A stretch of DNA of 64,000 bases from Oidiodendron maius Zn (taxonomy: Eukaryota; Ascomycota; Leotiomycetes; Myxotrichaceae), in NCBI GenBank assembly GCA_000827325.1, contig KN832873.1, positions 448,245 through 512,244 on the forward strand, in the 5' to 3' direction. The position numbers and the translations under genes were made by a program. Positions 35,830 to 47,004 of this stretch are shown here, in pieces (position 1 is the first letter of the stretch; the number at the start of each line of letters is the position of its first letter). Below the pieces are notes generated by a model, which did no database searches, was not told where the DNA came from, and saw nothing but the letters and a program-made list of their open reading frames with translations.

Positions 35830-36946
35830 ATGCTGGTCACCGTCATTGGCGCCGGCCTGGCAGTACTGGCAGCTGTGCCTCATGCCAATGGTCAGACCAC
35901 AAACACCTCTGCCCCTTCCGGCGAAATCACGAGTGACTCGTACTTCTATGGAGACTCTCCGCCGGTATATCCCTCGCGTATGTCGTACGGTATAGATGGA
36001 TCTGGATAGAACAGCTCATGTGAAACTCTTATACATATTTCTATTCTTACATGCTTGGAGTTCGAACTCTATAACGGTGACGATTTTTTTCGTTACGCCA
36101 AATTCTAAACGGTTTGGACCCAGATACCATTCTCTAACCAAGATTATCACTCTCATTGCTGGTAACTCCTCCATTGATATAAAGCAAACAAGGAGGCTCC
36201 TCAACCAGTTTGCATATATTATCAGGCAGTTGTCAATTAGAAAGTTAGGGATGTCGGTTAGAGATGTTGAGATAATTAGTCCGCAAGACAAGAAGGAGCT
36301 CTTCGAGTATAACCGAGCAAGTCCGGAAATGGTCGATTCCTGTATGCGTCACTTGATATACCACGTAGTTCATGAGCAACCAACCATGTTTCCGCAATCA
36401 GACTTCACTGAGGGTATGTATATTGACTACCGACGCTTCGACCAGATGGGGATTGAGCCCCGCTCCGAATTCGGCTTTGGTCTCAGCTACACAATCTTCG
36501 AATATAGCAGGCTATCTATCTCCAAGCCATCCAGTACTAAGGGCGCCCTGGGCCCGTACCCGACAGGTCCCACTCTCCCAGGCGGGTACGCGGATCTGTG
36601 GGATGAGATCATTGAGGTCGCGGTGACGATTACTAAGGGGTTCATGGCCGGCGCCGAAGTAGCTCAGCTGTATCTCGGCATCCCATCCCCCAAGGGCAAC
36701 TCGGTACCGCCGACCCCTATCCGCCAGCTGCAAGGCTACGACAAGCCCTTTATCGACGCCGGCAAGAGCGCCACCGTCATCTTCAGCCTGACTCGCCGCG
36801 ATCTCAGCATCTGGGACGTTGTGGCGCAGGCGTGGGAGGTACTGGGAGAAATAATGCTTATCCCACTGCCGACATTTTGTCCTTTCGCTCTCATGTCTTT
36901 TGCCCTACTAATACCTGTAGCATATATACTTTATGCTGAAAGCTGA
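35830..36946 (+). pseudogene. chimeric remnant: GH3 beta-glucosidase ends around an NRPS-like fragment
   Basis: At 35830-35968 the frame MLVTVIGAGLAVLAAVPHAN... then SDSYFYGDSPPVYPS matches the N-terminal membrane/signal segment and first motif of GH3 beta-glucosidases, ending at a GTATGT donor. The next ORF (35996-36946) begins with about 130 residues resembling the condensation-adenylation linker of a nonribosomal peptide synthetase (RRLLNQFAYIIRQL, VRDVEIISPQDKKEL, PEMVDSCMRHLI). It then passes in frame to the GH3 C-terminus: DFTEGMYIDYRRFD, PRSEFGFGLSYTIFEYS, AGAEVAQLYLGIPS, GKSATVIFSLTRRDLSIWDV. The whole GH3 catalytic core is absent, so no glucosidase activity is expected. GH3 identity is firm; the NRPS part is moderate. 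Confidence 0.68.
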
Positions 36947-37064
36947 CTCTATCCCCTTAATTTCATGGGACTGAATAGATCAATTCTACCGCCATGTATT
37001 ATGGGGCCAGAGCTATCATTTGAAGTCACGAGTACAGGTAAGGGGGCCAGAAACCAGCTTCAAT

Positions 37065-39137
37065 TCATAATACGACCTGGGCAGATGTGCCCCCATCTAG
37101 ATTATAAGCGGGAGTGTGGTCGACCACTTTACCGCTATCTACAAGATCTAGCTCATCAATTCTCTCCTTCGCATATTCGACCCGCTTCCAAGTCTTGATG
37201 CCCCCAGTCCTTGTATCAAGCTCGAAAACCCGCGTTCGTCGGTGATATCGCTTGTCGCCGTACGAGCAATACCCTCCGAATCCACTTCCCCCTCCGTAAC
37301 ACAGCCAGGGGCCATGGAGTTTGTCGCCATCCTGCTGCGAATCTTTTGGCGGCCGAAGAGCGCAAAAGTCGTTCACGTGATCGTGCCCACAGCCTAATAC
37401 TGCTATGCCTTCTTGGGTCAAGGCATCGTAGAAGTGGGAATTGAAGCTTGGTCCTTCAGTTGGCTCTCTTCGCTTGCCGCCCCGTACTATGAGATCGCTG
37501 TCTGCGTATTCTGGAATCGGGATATGTATGAAAGCCAGAGACAGATGATTGTCCTTCTCATGACGGTCCTGTCGCAGCGCCTGGGAAGTGAATGTGAACC
37601 AGTCGATTTGGCTTTGCTTAATTGGGTCATAGTCTGGATCCCGTATCTTACTCGGTATTTGCCCGTGCGAGTCTAAGAAGTATAGAGTTGATAACGGAAG
37701 TTGTGATGACCCAGGAGCGAAGATTTGAAGGTAGTAGTTGCCTACTCCGTCAACCAGCTCTGGGCCCGATTGACAAAGACTAAACGGCATATCCTGATAT
37801 AATGACATCTGTGCCATGCCTGCCGTGCTATCTCGTTAGCAGGAGTCGCAAGTAATCGTTTCAGAATATTGCTCGCCAAATTGTAACACCCGGGGTGTGT
37901 TGTCGATTGTTTGCTCTGTTCATGGGCTATGAAAAGAAATTTAGACTTACGTGATAATGCGTAAGTACCCTCATCGTCATGATTGCCAAACACGACTGCG
38001 TATGGGATTGAACGCTCGATCAAAGGAGCAACTACCTTGAATAGAGTAGATTGGCTGTCCAAGATGTCGTGGTGCAATTGATCTCCAGTGAGAATCACGA
38101 GATCTGGTTTTTCGACATCCAAAATTCCCCCAATAAAGTTCACGGTGAGTGGGTCAGCCCCGCGTTCAGGAAGAGGATTCCCATGGGCATCAATGGCATC
38201 TTTGCACACCCCGACGCCAGTCACCATGTGTGTGTCGGCAATCTGGACGATTTTAAACTTGCCGTCCTCCTTGACCCGTAATGGCATCTGAGGGACGTCT
38301 GGTCGCGGCGTCACCCCGCCCTGCCGTATAGTCAGTCTTGCGACTGGTACCTCAGGGTGGGCGCCCAGCTGGAGCGGTGTCCCCATGAGACCCCATTGCG
38401 GTCGCGGGTCAACTGCATCTACACCAAAGAGAACGTCCACGGCCGTTACAGCCTGGTGGCGGTCGCCAGTGTAGGGGCTTCTTAACACCCAGATGCCGCC
38501 GGGTCGACGCTCCCATGAGTTCACCTCGTCCGAGCCAGCGCCAGCGTCTGGATGCAGCTCGCCAACTCTGATCTCCGTAACCACCAAGTCGTCCGCAGTA
38601 AGGTGTTCTTCCCTCGTCTGCTCTATCTGCAGCCACGCAGTCTGCTGAGCAGTATGTAGGTAGAGGTCCTTCTCTATGCGGAGCCATCTCGGCGAGTCGA
38701 GGGTGCAGGTGGAAAGAGGATCAGCCAGAGAGCAGAAGCTTAAGGTCAGATCGGTGACAACTAGCTGCGCGTTGGCACCGCCGACCTCAATTTCGGACAG
38801 ATTGGACGTGTTACTAATATAAGGCAGCAGAGGGCAGCCTACTAGGCACGGTACGTGCCTAGTATAAGGGCTTTACTGCCTAGAGTATGACTCTAGGGCT
38901 GCTGATCGGCAGCGCCGATCAGGGCTGCCTAGAGGGGCTTTAGGTCTATATATTAGGGACTACGCACCTCTGTAACCCTGAGTTAGTTAGTTGATTCAGT
39001 ACTCTCAATTCATATTATATTGCTGCCTGACCTTTGCAACAGGACGAAGTCGCCATCTTGGTGAGGAAGGAGGAGACTCCAAGAAGCTCGAAGGCACCAA
39101 AGATGACCGCCGGGACGAGCGCTATTAGCGCAGACAT
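37065..39137 (-). pseudogene. DCR2-like metallophosphatase gene interrupted by a solo LTR
   Basis: Calcineurin-like phosphoesterase of the fungal DCR2/SIA1 group. Minus-strand coding blocks are 39137-39042 (ATG, hydrophobic anchor MSALIALVPAVIFGAFELLG), 38808-37951 and 37819-37065; the intron is 37950-37820 (GTAAGT..GGCAG, TGCTAAC branch site). Family motifs: RIEKDLYLHTAQQTAWL, VVTDLTL, then the metal ligands IVQIADTHM, VILTGDQLHHD, VVFGNHDDE and GCGHDHVND, ending near 37065. Between the first two blocks sits a 233-bp solo LTR with a 5-bp target duplication, inside what was continuous coding sequence. Downstream of the LTR there is no in-frame ATG before MGTPLQLG, so N-terminal anchor and N-terminal domain would be lost unless the LTR is spliced or transcription starts within it. 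The metal-binding core itself looks intact. Confidence 0.82.
38809..39041 (+). mobile_element. solo LTR of an LTR retrotransposon
   Basis: 233 bp, beginning TGTTAC and ending GCAACA, flanked on both sides by GGACG (38804-38808 and 39042-39046), a 5-bp target-site duplication. It has a TATATATTAGGG core and the internal hairpin ACTAGGCACG..CGTGCCTAGT. No internal retroelement genes accompany it. The exact duplication suggests a fairly young insertion. A second, shorter relative lies at 58103-58239 on the other strand. Superfamily cannot be told from the LTR alone. Confidence 0.85.
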
Positions 39138-39248
39138 CGCGGCGCGCGCTTGTATACGTCGGACATGGAAAAAGGAAGGTGGGGCGCCAGGTGGTGAAGA
39201 ACAGCTAAAATCGGGGGTTGATGGAAGAAGAATGTTGATCTAGCCGAG

Positions 39249-39610
39249 ATGTGGCCTCGCGCCACGCAGCCACGAAGTGTGTTTGGCCAACTGTTCTGGA
39301 CTTACAGTTCCTCTATTTCGATGAGACCTTGCAACTACCCTCCCTGCCGAAAGGGCTTGGGTAAGCATCATTTCACTTACTACTTCCCACCATGGCTGGT
39401 CTCAAGGGCAATTGTAACCTCCGCAAATCTAGACGATCTTTTTGGTGCCGGCGCAAAGGTGTTGATTAACATGCCTCTTATCGTCCCCGAGGAAGGTCAC
39501 CTTGTTTGGTCGCTTGTGATAGCTGGAAACTTGGAGCAACTGCGGAATCTACTGGCGGGTGACCAAAATCTTGTGCATGTTAAGAACCAGTGGGGTCAGT
39601 CTATAATGCA
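39249..39610 (+). pseudogene. 5' fragment of an ankyrin-type fungal protein
   Basis: The frame reads VFGQLFWTYSSSISMRPCNY, PPCRK..., FTYYFPPWLVSRAI and WSLVIAGNLEQLRNLLA, then WGQSIMHV followed by a GTAAGT donor. The C..C motif, the TYYFPPWLVSRA block and the start of an ankyrin unit match a segment found ahead of ankyrin repeats in many fungal proteins. No continuation was found downstream, so the rest of the gene appears lost. Only about 110 bp separate it from the start of the DCR2-like gene on the opposite strand. Confidence 0.55.
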
Positions 39611-39676
39611 TGTAAGTAACACCTCAAAGGCTTCTCAAGATAATAAGTTATGTAGAAAGATTGTAGGAGAATAGAG

Positions 39677-39920
39677 TAGCTGTGAACGTTTTCTGTTGTG
39701 GAAAATAATATTAACTTTATATTAATATGCAGCTTAGTAAATTAGTAGTCACAATCTCTAGTTCTTCAGTCTTGAAGTCAAAGGCTAGTAAAGTGAATAC
39801 GTTCTGTATTTGGACTAGCTGTGTACGGACCCTGCTGTGGGAAACAATATTAACTTTATTTTGATATGCGGCCTATAGATCGGTAATAGTCGGTGCCTAG
39901 AACGCTAGTTCCCTTCTTAA
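39677..39920. repeat. diverged direct repeat, two copies of about 100 bp
   Basis: Copy A (39677-39775) and copy B (39816-39920) share TAGCTGTG, then CTGTGGGAAACAATATTAAC-like and TTTATTTTGATATGCGGCCT-like blocks in the same order and spacing, with many substitutions. No coding sequence lies in them. They may be tails of an old repeat; the family is unknown. Confidence 0.6.
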
Positions 39921-40465
39921 GTGCCTTTCACCCTAAACCGGCGAACACAGGATGACGCGCGAACGCTCGGGTAACGCTCTTCGAAAACAGTGAGTATGCT
40001 TTATCATCAAATGACCGTATTAGCTTAATACATTCTTCCTAGGTACACTATAAGAATCTTTATTATAAAGCTTCTCTGACTTTATGGGGTTTCGCATAAA
40101 GCTAATCCAAATGCAGAACGTATTCGCTTCACCGGCCCCTGGCTTCAAGATCTCATTCGGACGAGATTTCGCGGACGAAGTGAAACGAAGATTTTGTACC
40201 CTTGGAGGTGCTCCCTACTTACAGCCATTGATTTGTATTGTCGAACAGGAGCGAACATTTTCAAAATCCAAAATTTCTAAGCACTCAAATCAGCGCGGTT
40301 CTCGGCTGACGAACAAGTATAAGTAGAAGGGCACACGCCAGCACTAAGTCGTCCCTTGCGTACTTATAACGAGCCAGCGGATGGACGAGTAACAACACTA
40401 CACTTTTCAGACCTCGCGAGCTCCCTTTCTATGCACACATAGATTCAATCACTCGATTTGCAATA
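39921..40465. other. upstream region of the MFS gene
   Basis: No gene recognised. The ORF at 40084-40326 has no family features. It presumably holds the promoter of the MFS gene at 40466. Confidence 0.4.
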
Positions 40466-42406
40466 ATGTCAACCACATCCACTAGCAGCACGACCGAAAA
40501 GGTCAATGGAACAGCACTGCCAGATGTTAGAGAAGAGCCTGAAGGTAAAGGAGACATAGGGCAGGGGGAAGAATATGTCGCCCCTACTGATGATGTGGGA
40601 GAGTATCCAAAAGGCTTCAGGCTTGCCATGGTGATTCTGGCTCTCGTACTGGCCGTCTTCCTAGTCGCTCTCGACTTGGTAAGTTGACGGATTTAGAATC
40701 ATGGTATTTTCTGCTGACATCGCCGAGACGATCGTTGCTACAGCTATACCTCGCATCACAGACCAATTCCACAGCTTGGATCAGATTGGGTGGTATGGTT
40801 CGGCTTTCTTCCTTACTTTGGCTTCATTCCAGTCCTCCTGGGGCAAAGTATACAAGTTCTTTCCAATCAAGGCATCCTTCATGACTGCAATTGCAATCTT
40901 CGAACTAGGTAGCTTGATATGTGGTGAGTGAAGATTATTTTGCTTCTTGAAAGAGATCTAATGATATGCCGCAGGCGTTTCTCAGAACAGCAGCATGCTC
41001 ATTGCCGGCCGAGCCATCGCGGGACTTGGAGCTGCGGGCATCGCGACTGGATGCTACACCATTGTTGCGTTTGCAGCGCCTCCTCAGCTGCGACCCGCGT
41101 TCACGGGTATAATGGGGGCAACCTTCGGGGCTGGCAGTGTTGTTGGACCTCTTTTGGGTGGTGTTTTCACTGATCGTGTCTCTTGGCGATGGTGGTAAGT
41201 GCCTACCCGTATTCTGCTCGGGCTTAGCTAACACTTTCAAGTTTCTACATCAATCTACCCATTGGTGTTCCATCAATCGTTGTTATCCTGCTCTTGTTCA
41301 AGACCCCGTCAACAGCACAACCTTTGAAAGCTCCACTGCTAGAGAAATTCTTGCAGATGGACTTCAGCGGAACCTCTTTGATCATGGCAGCCACAATTTG
41401 TTACCTTCTCGCCATGGAATGGGGCGGGATTACCAAAGCTTGGAACTCGGCTTCTGTAATCGCCATATTAGTTCTCTTCCCTGTGCTAATTTTTGTCTTC
41501 ATATTGAATGAATGGTGGCAGGGTGAGAAAGCACAGCTCACTTTCAGGATACTGAAGAATAGGGCCATGCTAGCAGTTTGTCTGTTTGCTTTCTTGTAAG
41601 CTCATACTTATCTGAACGAAGTCTGATACTGACAGCCTCGAAGCTTTGCGGGTTCTTTCTTCACCTTGCTCTACTACCTGCCTGTCTACTTTCAAGCCAT
41701 TGACGGGGCATCACCCCAAGCATCTGGAGTCCATAACTTGCCTCTCATCATAGCCATGAGTAAGTTAAACCATAACTATAGATATTCAAGCCCCGCTAAA
41801 CCTTCTAGCAATTACGACTATTGCGTCTGGGGGACTGATCACCGCTTTCGGCCACTACGTCCCAATTCTTGTTAGCGGGGGAGTAGTGACAACAATCGGC
41901 ATGGGCGTGATCTATACTCTCCAAATCGGCTCAAAGTCTTCACACTGGATCGGGTATCAGGCTCTAGCAGGCCTTGGAGTAGGTTTCGCGTTCCAAGTCC
42001 CGCAAATCGTCGCCCAGTCAATTTGTGAACTTCCTGAAGTCTCGCACTACACTGCCATCAGCCTCTGTGAGTACCCTTACAGCTAGTAGATCGAACTTTG
42101 TATTGATGATGGGCAGTCTTCCAAATGATGGGCGGAACGTTCTTCGTCTCTGCGGCAGATTCTATCTTTTCAAATAAACTTGTTAAGCACCTGAAGGTCA
42201 ATGTTCCTGAGATCGACCCCAAGGTGGTGATTGGACTTGGCGCGACGCAGTTCCGAAACTCGCTGCCTGTGGCAGCTATCCCTGGTGTTGTGTTGTCTTA
42301 TATGCAGAGTTTGCATACTGTGTTCATCTTGGCTACTACGTTGGCTGGAGTGGCTACCCTCGTGAGCTTGATTGCGAGGTGGGAGAAGATAAAGATCAGG
42401 ATTTAA
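40466..42406 (+). CDS. MFS drug:H+ antiporter, DHA14 family (14 helices)
   Basis: Seven exons (40466-40678, 40728-40923, 40975-41194, 41242-41595, 41644-41759, 41809-42066, 42117-42406) with 47-51 bp introns give 548 residues in one frame. Family signatures: [14 protein letters not shown] then [17 protein letters not shown] (motif D1/helix 1), [39 protein letters not shown], the antiporter motif C region [48 protein letters not shown] and a C-terminal RWEKIKIRI. Such plasma-membrane pumps export toxins and drugs and often sit in secondary-metabolite clusters. It is convergent with a Zn2Cys6 gene that might regulate it. No biosynthetic core gene is present nearby except the NRPS-like scrap at 36 kb. 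Confidence 0.9.
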
Positions 42407-42578
42407 GGTGCATGGTATCAGGCTGTGATTTCGAACTGGGAAGATCTTGGTAAATTAGAAGGAGGTTAGTTGATAAGGGTTCCAGCTTTGGGTGTTTGTG
42501 AAGGAAAGTTCGTCTGAATTCATTATTGAATCTCTGCTCCTTTCTTAGAGTCATTATGTCTAACACTGCTGCAATAAT

Positions 42579-44817
42579 TTACATTTGTCCATTCATTTGA
42601 TAATCGGTATTTAACATCCAACTCCAGTCTTGATCAATATCCATAGCAAGTGTATCCGGGAGTAGGATATCATTGGGAACCGCCGATTGAGGAACCGAGC
42701 TCAAGCTTTGCAAACCATTGCCAAAGGAGAATGCATTGAACACGTCGATGTCGATGATGGGATTGTTTGCTTGAGAGCTGGTTGCTGGTGGGAGGTCCAC
42801 TTCTTGCTGATGGGGTGCCGCGCCCTGAGTCGTCCCATTCATGAAGCTGCTTACAGGAGCTACATTTATCATCCCAAAGTACGGAATGAAGATCTTGCGT
42901 CCAGACGCCTCTCCATTGGTTGAGAACTGGCCATTAGCAATGGACACAAGTGCTTCCAATGCTTGGAAACACTGAGCCGCAACCAAGTTCTCCGGCTCGG
43001 CAGAAACTACTTTCAGAACCTCCATCGTTTGATACACTAGGTTCCAGTCTTCCGCCTCTTGGCTGTAATTCCGCGGTGCAGACATAGGTCTGTAGCCCAA
43101 TAGCCCAAGAATCATGATCACAGCGGCCATGAAAACCTGGAAATCCACGACGCGGCAAAGATTGATCCTACCGTCAGCAAGCTCACGCATTCTGATGTAC
43201 ACCTGCACGACCTCGCGGGACCCTGATATGCAGGCTATCCGGTTGCAGTCGAACTCGCTGGAGGATGGGCTTTGGAGCATGAATGGAAGATGCAAGTACG
43301 CCTTTGCTTGGTAGTTCCAGAAGTGCGTTATTATACTCTCGTAGTTTCGGAGAGCATCTTTTATGCTGTAAGTTTGAGATGGAATAATCGGATTCCAGGA
43401 TATTGGTTGCAAATGGCTGGAAAGTGCATCTAGTTCCTGACTGATTTCCATCGTGGTCGTTAACATCGTATCCGATGAAATTTTCATGGCTTGGTTTCGG
43501 TCGCCGATCTTGCAGATCACGGTAAAAAGCTTCTTTCTGTAAAGGTCGCAGGAGATGATACCAGGCCCGGCCAGGAGCTCGAGCTGTGGATCCGAAAGCG
43601 GGGGTTTTGTGAAGCTTTGAAGGCCTAACATCAGACTGAGGTAGGCATCACACTGTACCAAGTGCCACCAAACATTCTCTCGTCGTTGATGATACGGTGA
43701 TGGAATGGCTGATTCTTGGGACGTGGTCTTGTGAAGTCCTAATAAAAGCGCGTGGGAGAGGGCCTTCCTGGTGATTGTCCAAGCCTTGCGCGGGCGACCA
43801 ACATTGCCATAAAATTGACCTTGAAGTAGAATACACTCAATACCCTCCAGAGACACTGAGATTTCATCATCACACACGATCAATCGATCAATAGTTGACA
43901 CGTAATGCTGAGTCAAGTCATTGAGGGGGATTGGTAGGCTAAGGTGACCAGTGCTGTAGCTCATAGGAAGGCATTGCATGCTCATAGCAAGCCAAGATAG
44001 TGCACTTCCCAGAATGCATGGATTATCTTGATTGAGAGCCAGAAGGACATAGCTTTGGATCGACATTTTGTCATCCTCGCAGCACATGTATGGATGCAAT
44101 GTTCGCAAGAGATCCCACCAGAACCCGCCGATCTCGAGAACCTCACACATGGCAGACTGAGAAGGTAGTAGGTCGGTGAGAGCCTCGCAGATTCTGGCTC
44201 TTTTGATTCTCGACATTCGGAAGTGGGGGGTACTTTGGTAATTTGCTGGCCCGAGAGGTCCAGTGCTGAATTCCCGGGAGATGGAGTCATAGATAGCGTT
44301 GTTTTTTTCGCTTGTAGTGAGGATAGTATTGTCGAATAGGGAGAGTATAGGGAGGTTATTGGCAGCGGTGGGTGATAAGGCTGAGAGCGGCCTTGATATT
44401 TCCGACGAAGTACCGAGAGCATTCGCGGGCTTTGTTGATGGATCAAAGTGTGTTTTTCCACCAGCCAGGAAAGAATTCTTGCAGGGCGTAACGTCGTTGT
44501 ATGAACGCAGAGCTGCTAACTCTTTCTCAAGTTGGGCAACTCTCTCACTCAGATTCATCCTCCCGGGAGTTTGTGCAACGGGCTCGCTTTCCGCTTGGCT
44601 CTTACATCGGATTCCATGTGAGAAGCAAGAAATGCAAGTTGATGGACTGTTTGGGCGAAATACGCAACGAATCTTACGGTGTCTACCTGACAGGGCAGAA
44701 CTGTGAGCTTTTGGAGTGGTTTGGATATGGGCTGCACTCACATTCGACGCAACTTTTTGTTCCCTTGCGTACAGGCCTCAATGCTGAATGACCCGAGGAG
44801 CTTGACGTTTCGGACAT
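42579..44817 (-). CDS. Zn2Cys6 transcription factor with coiled-coil and fungal_trans domain
   Basis: Two minus-strand exons, 44817-44742 and 44686-42579 (55-bp intron GTGAGT..TCAG), give 727 residues. The intron restores the first two cysteines: TKSCVEC joined to RHRKIRC, then TCISC and GIRC (cysteines 23, 26, 33, 43, 46, 53). The linker/coiled coil SERVAQLEKELAALRS follows, typical for dimerising GAL4-type proteins. The middle homology region contains GRPRKAWTITRKALSHALLLGLH and RENVWWHLVQCDAYLSLMLG, both standard for PF04082-type domains. Without the 5' exon the ORF at 44741 would lack half the zinc cluster. It is a plausible regulator of the adjacent convergent MFS pump. Confidence 0.9.
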
Positions 44818-44989
44818 CGTGCAATCTGTAGCCGAAATTTCTAGCTTCGACAAGGTACTAAAAGTTTCTGCATTAATGAGTTTGTGTTGTGGCCAAGATG
44901 CACCAGATCACCAGGCAAGTGATTATGTGAGCAGCATGTTCCACGTGATTGAATCAGGGGTCTTCGGACGAATTTCGACGGACGAAAAC

Positions 44990-45385
44990 TTCTTGCGGGT
45001 TTGATAGGCCTAGAAAGGAAGAGTCAATCTGGACGAAACTACGTGCCTTCGATTGGTTTGGATCCTTTCTCTTTGTGGCTGCGATAACTAGTTGTCTCAT
45101 TCCAATGACATGGGTCAGTATATCATTCGCATTCTAGAGAATCACTCCTACGTCAACAGGGCGGTATAACGTACGACTAGTCTTTACGGTGAACTCTTGT
45201 CCCACCCATTCTTGGTATTTTCGGCAGCATCGGCTTCATCATATAATCCGTCTACACATCACTGAACTGCTTATACGGAGCACCCTCTTCAACACCCCTA
45301 CCGCAATCATCGCCTATATCGGGACTCTAATCCAAGGCCTGATCGTATTCTCTTTAACGTGGAATATACGTACACCAGTAATTAG
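44990..45385 (+). pseudogene. MFS (DHA14) transporter fragment
   Basis: Pieces of the mid-region of a 14-helix pump in changing frames: ESIWTKLRAFDWFGSFLFVA, ITSCLIPMTW, then LVPPILGIFGSIGFII, then LIRSTLFNTPTAIIAYIGTL and IQGLIVFSL. Their order matches helices 6-8 of the family. At least two frame changes and the absence of both ends mark it as a dead fragment. It is not a copy of the intact pump at 40466, whose equivalent region differs clearly. Confidence 0.72.
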
Positions 45386-45729
45386 GCTTTCAGTGGGGTT
45401 GTCGTAATGAAAGGCTAGGGATTGATAAATACCCTCTTTTGGCTGGAAACAGGGTGGGAAGTTATTGTAGAGTGTTGTGTTAAATTATTGATCATTGCTA
45501 GTTATGCAGCTACAGTACAAAATTCAGGGGGGGGGGGGGAATCATTTTCATAGGTGCATCTCGCTTGCGCCGACCGCCTGGGAGAGCGGAGTCCGACGGT
45601 TAATAAATCAGCAGAAATATCCAAGTCCCCGATTGTACCACAGACTGTGAGTATATCGAACTCGATACTCTCCCACCAACTCAACCTTTACGAGAACTCT
45701 GACCTGCAGAATCAAACCACACTTGAAGA
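45386..45729. other. intergenic with a G homopolymer
   Basis: Contains a run of 13 G (45527-45539). No gene seen. Upstream region of the regulator at 45730. Confidence 0.4.
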
Positions 45730-47004
45730 ATGGCTAGCTGGGTTGTGTATCCATCTCAACTATCCCAACCACCAGACTTCACAGACGCTTCTAATACAAA
45801 TACCAGGCGCCAGCATTCGAAGTCTCGCAAAGGTTGCATAGTCTGCAAAACAAGACACATCAAATGCGATGAGACAAAACCAGCATGCAGGCAGTGCGTC
45901 GACTATGGTTGGCAATGTAGTTACTCGATCACGGGCTTGCAAGCTGCTGCTGGCGGACCTCAGCAACGGAACGCACATGGTCATGACGCATCCAACGATG
46001 AACTATTTGAACAAGTCTGGGAGAAATTTCAGTCCCTAGCTGAGTTGTGCACTCTCGGCGAATTGTCGATCCAGAAAGCCTCTTTGCGAACACTGCTATC
46101 CCATTTTATTGGCTGCGAGGACGAATGGCTTGCTGCACCTACATTTCAACAAATTCTCCAGCAGCACGGTGTCCAGCTTGGCTTACGGTCAGAGTATCTG
46201 CTTCATGCTATCCTGGCAGTAACTGCCTCTCACCTGCACTATCTAGACCCGACAAAATCGGAACTCAAGCTCATATACGGCTTTCACAACTCACTCTCAC
46301 TACGACTTTATCGTGAAAAGCTAAACAGTATCCAACCGGAAGACGCGGACGCCCTCTTTGCGTGTGGCGCAATTCATACCATCATGGTCATAAGACATAC
46401 CATGCTGGATGCAATAGCCAGCTGCGAGATGCATGGTGGTTTTGACGGTCTGCTGCTCGGTCTCAAATCAATCAAGAGCTTTCCAGCATTCCATTGCCCG
46501 TTTCACAAGGAAAATCGAATGACCAATAGTCAATTTCATCGTCACTTTCCTACCTGTGATTTTGCCCCACAATGGACCTTGGAGGTCAATCAAGAGGTCT
46601 CAAAAATGACGTCGCATCTCACTGGCCTTGAGAGTCACCTTTGTCAACTAGCCGGCATCGGAGTATTCGAAGACACGTACCGTGAGCCCTTCCAGTACCT
46701 TGTACTTGTTGGCGAACGTGGCCGTCATTCCAATGCCCTTGATATGCTCTTTTCCTTCTCAAATCAGCTCAAAACGCATTACCTTGAGGCGCTAGAAGAC
46801 CAAGCACCCGTAGCACTCTTACTCATGGGCTATTGGTTAGCCATGTTCTCTACGATCAAGCAATGGTGGATCACAAAACCAGCAGTAAGCCTTTGTGAAA
46901 GATTTTATGTCCATTTGCTAGGTACCTTGCCAGCAACAGTACAGGGCCGTGAAGCATTGCTTGCGCCTGTAGCGCAAGCTATAGGATGGGGATCCAAGGG
47001 ATAA
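45730..47004 (+). CDS. Zn2Cys6 transcription factor, single exon, 424 residues
   Basis: Cluster cysteines at 36, 39, 46, 53, 56 and 63 (KGCIVCKTRHIKC, ETKPACRQCVDYGWQC). The body matches short fungal regulators of the sterol-uptake/UPC2-like group: LLSHFIGCEDEWLA, EYLLHAILAVTASHLHYLDP, LFACGAIHTIMVIRH, LLLMGYWLAMFSTIKQWW. These usually sense metabolites through the C-terminal domain, but the ligand here is unknown. No intron is needed. The ATG at 45730 precedes the cluster by 35 residues, a normal distance. Confidence 0.87.
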   Translation: MASWVVYPSQLSQPPDFTDASNTNTRRQHSKSRKGCIVCKTRHIKCDETKPACRQCVDYGWQCSYSITGLQAAAGGPQQRNAHGHDASNDELFEQVWEKFQSLAELCTLGELSIQKASLRTLLSHFIGCEDEWLAAPTFQQILQQHGVQLGLRSEYLLHAILAVTASHLHYLDPTKSELKLIYGFHNSLSLRLYREKLNSIQPEDADALFACGAIHTIMVIRHTMLDAIASCEMHGGFDGLLLGLKSIKSFPAFHCPFHKENRMTNSQFHRHFPTCDFAPQWTLEVNQEVSKMTSHLTGLESHLCQLAGIGVFEDTYREPFQYLVLVGERGRHSNALDMLFSFSNQLKTHYLEALEDQAPVALLLMGYWLAMFSTIKQWWITKPAVSLCERFYVHLLGTLPATVQGREALLAPVAQAIGWGSKG

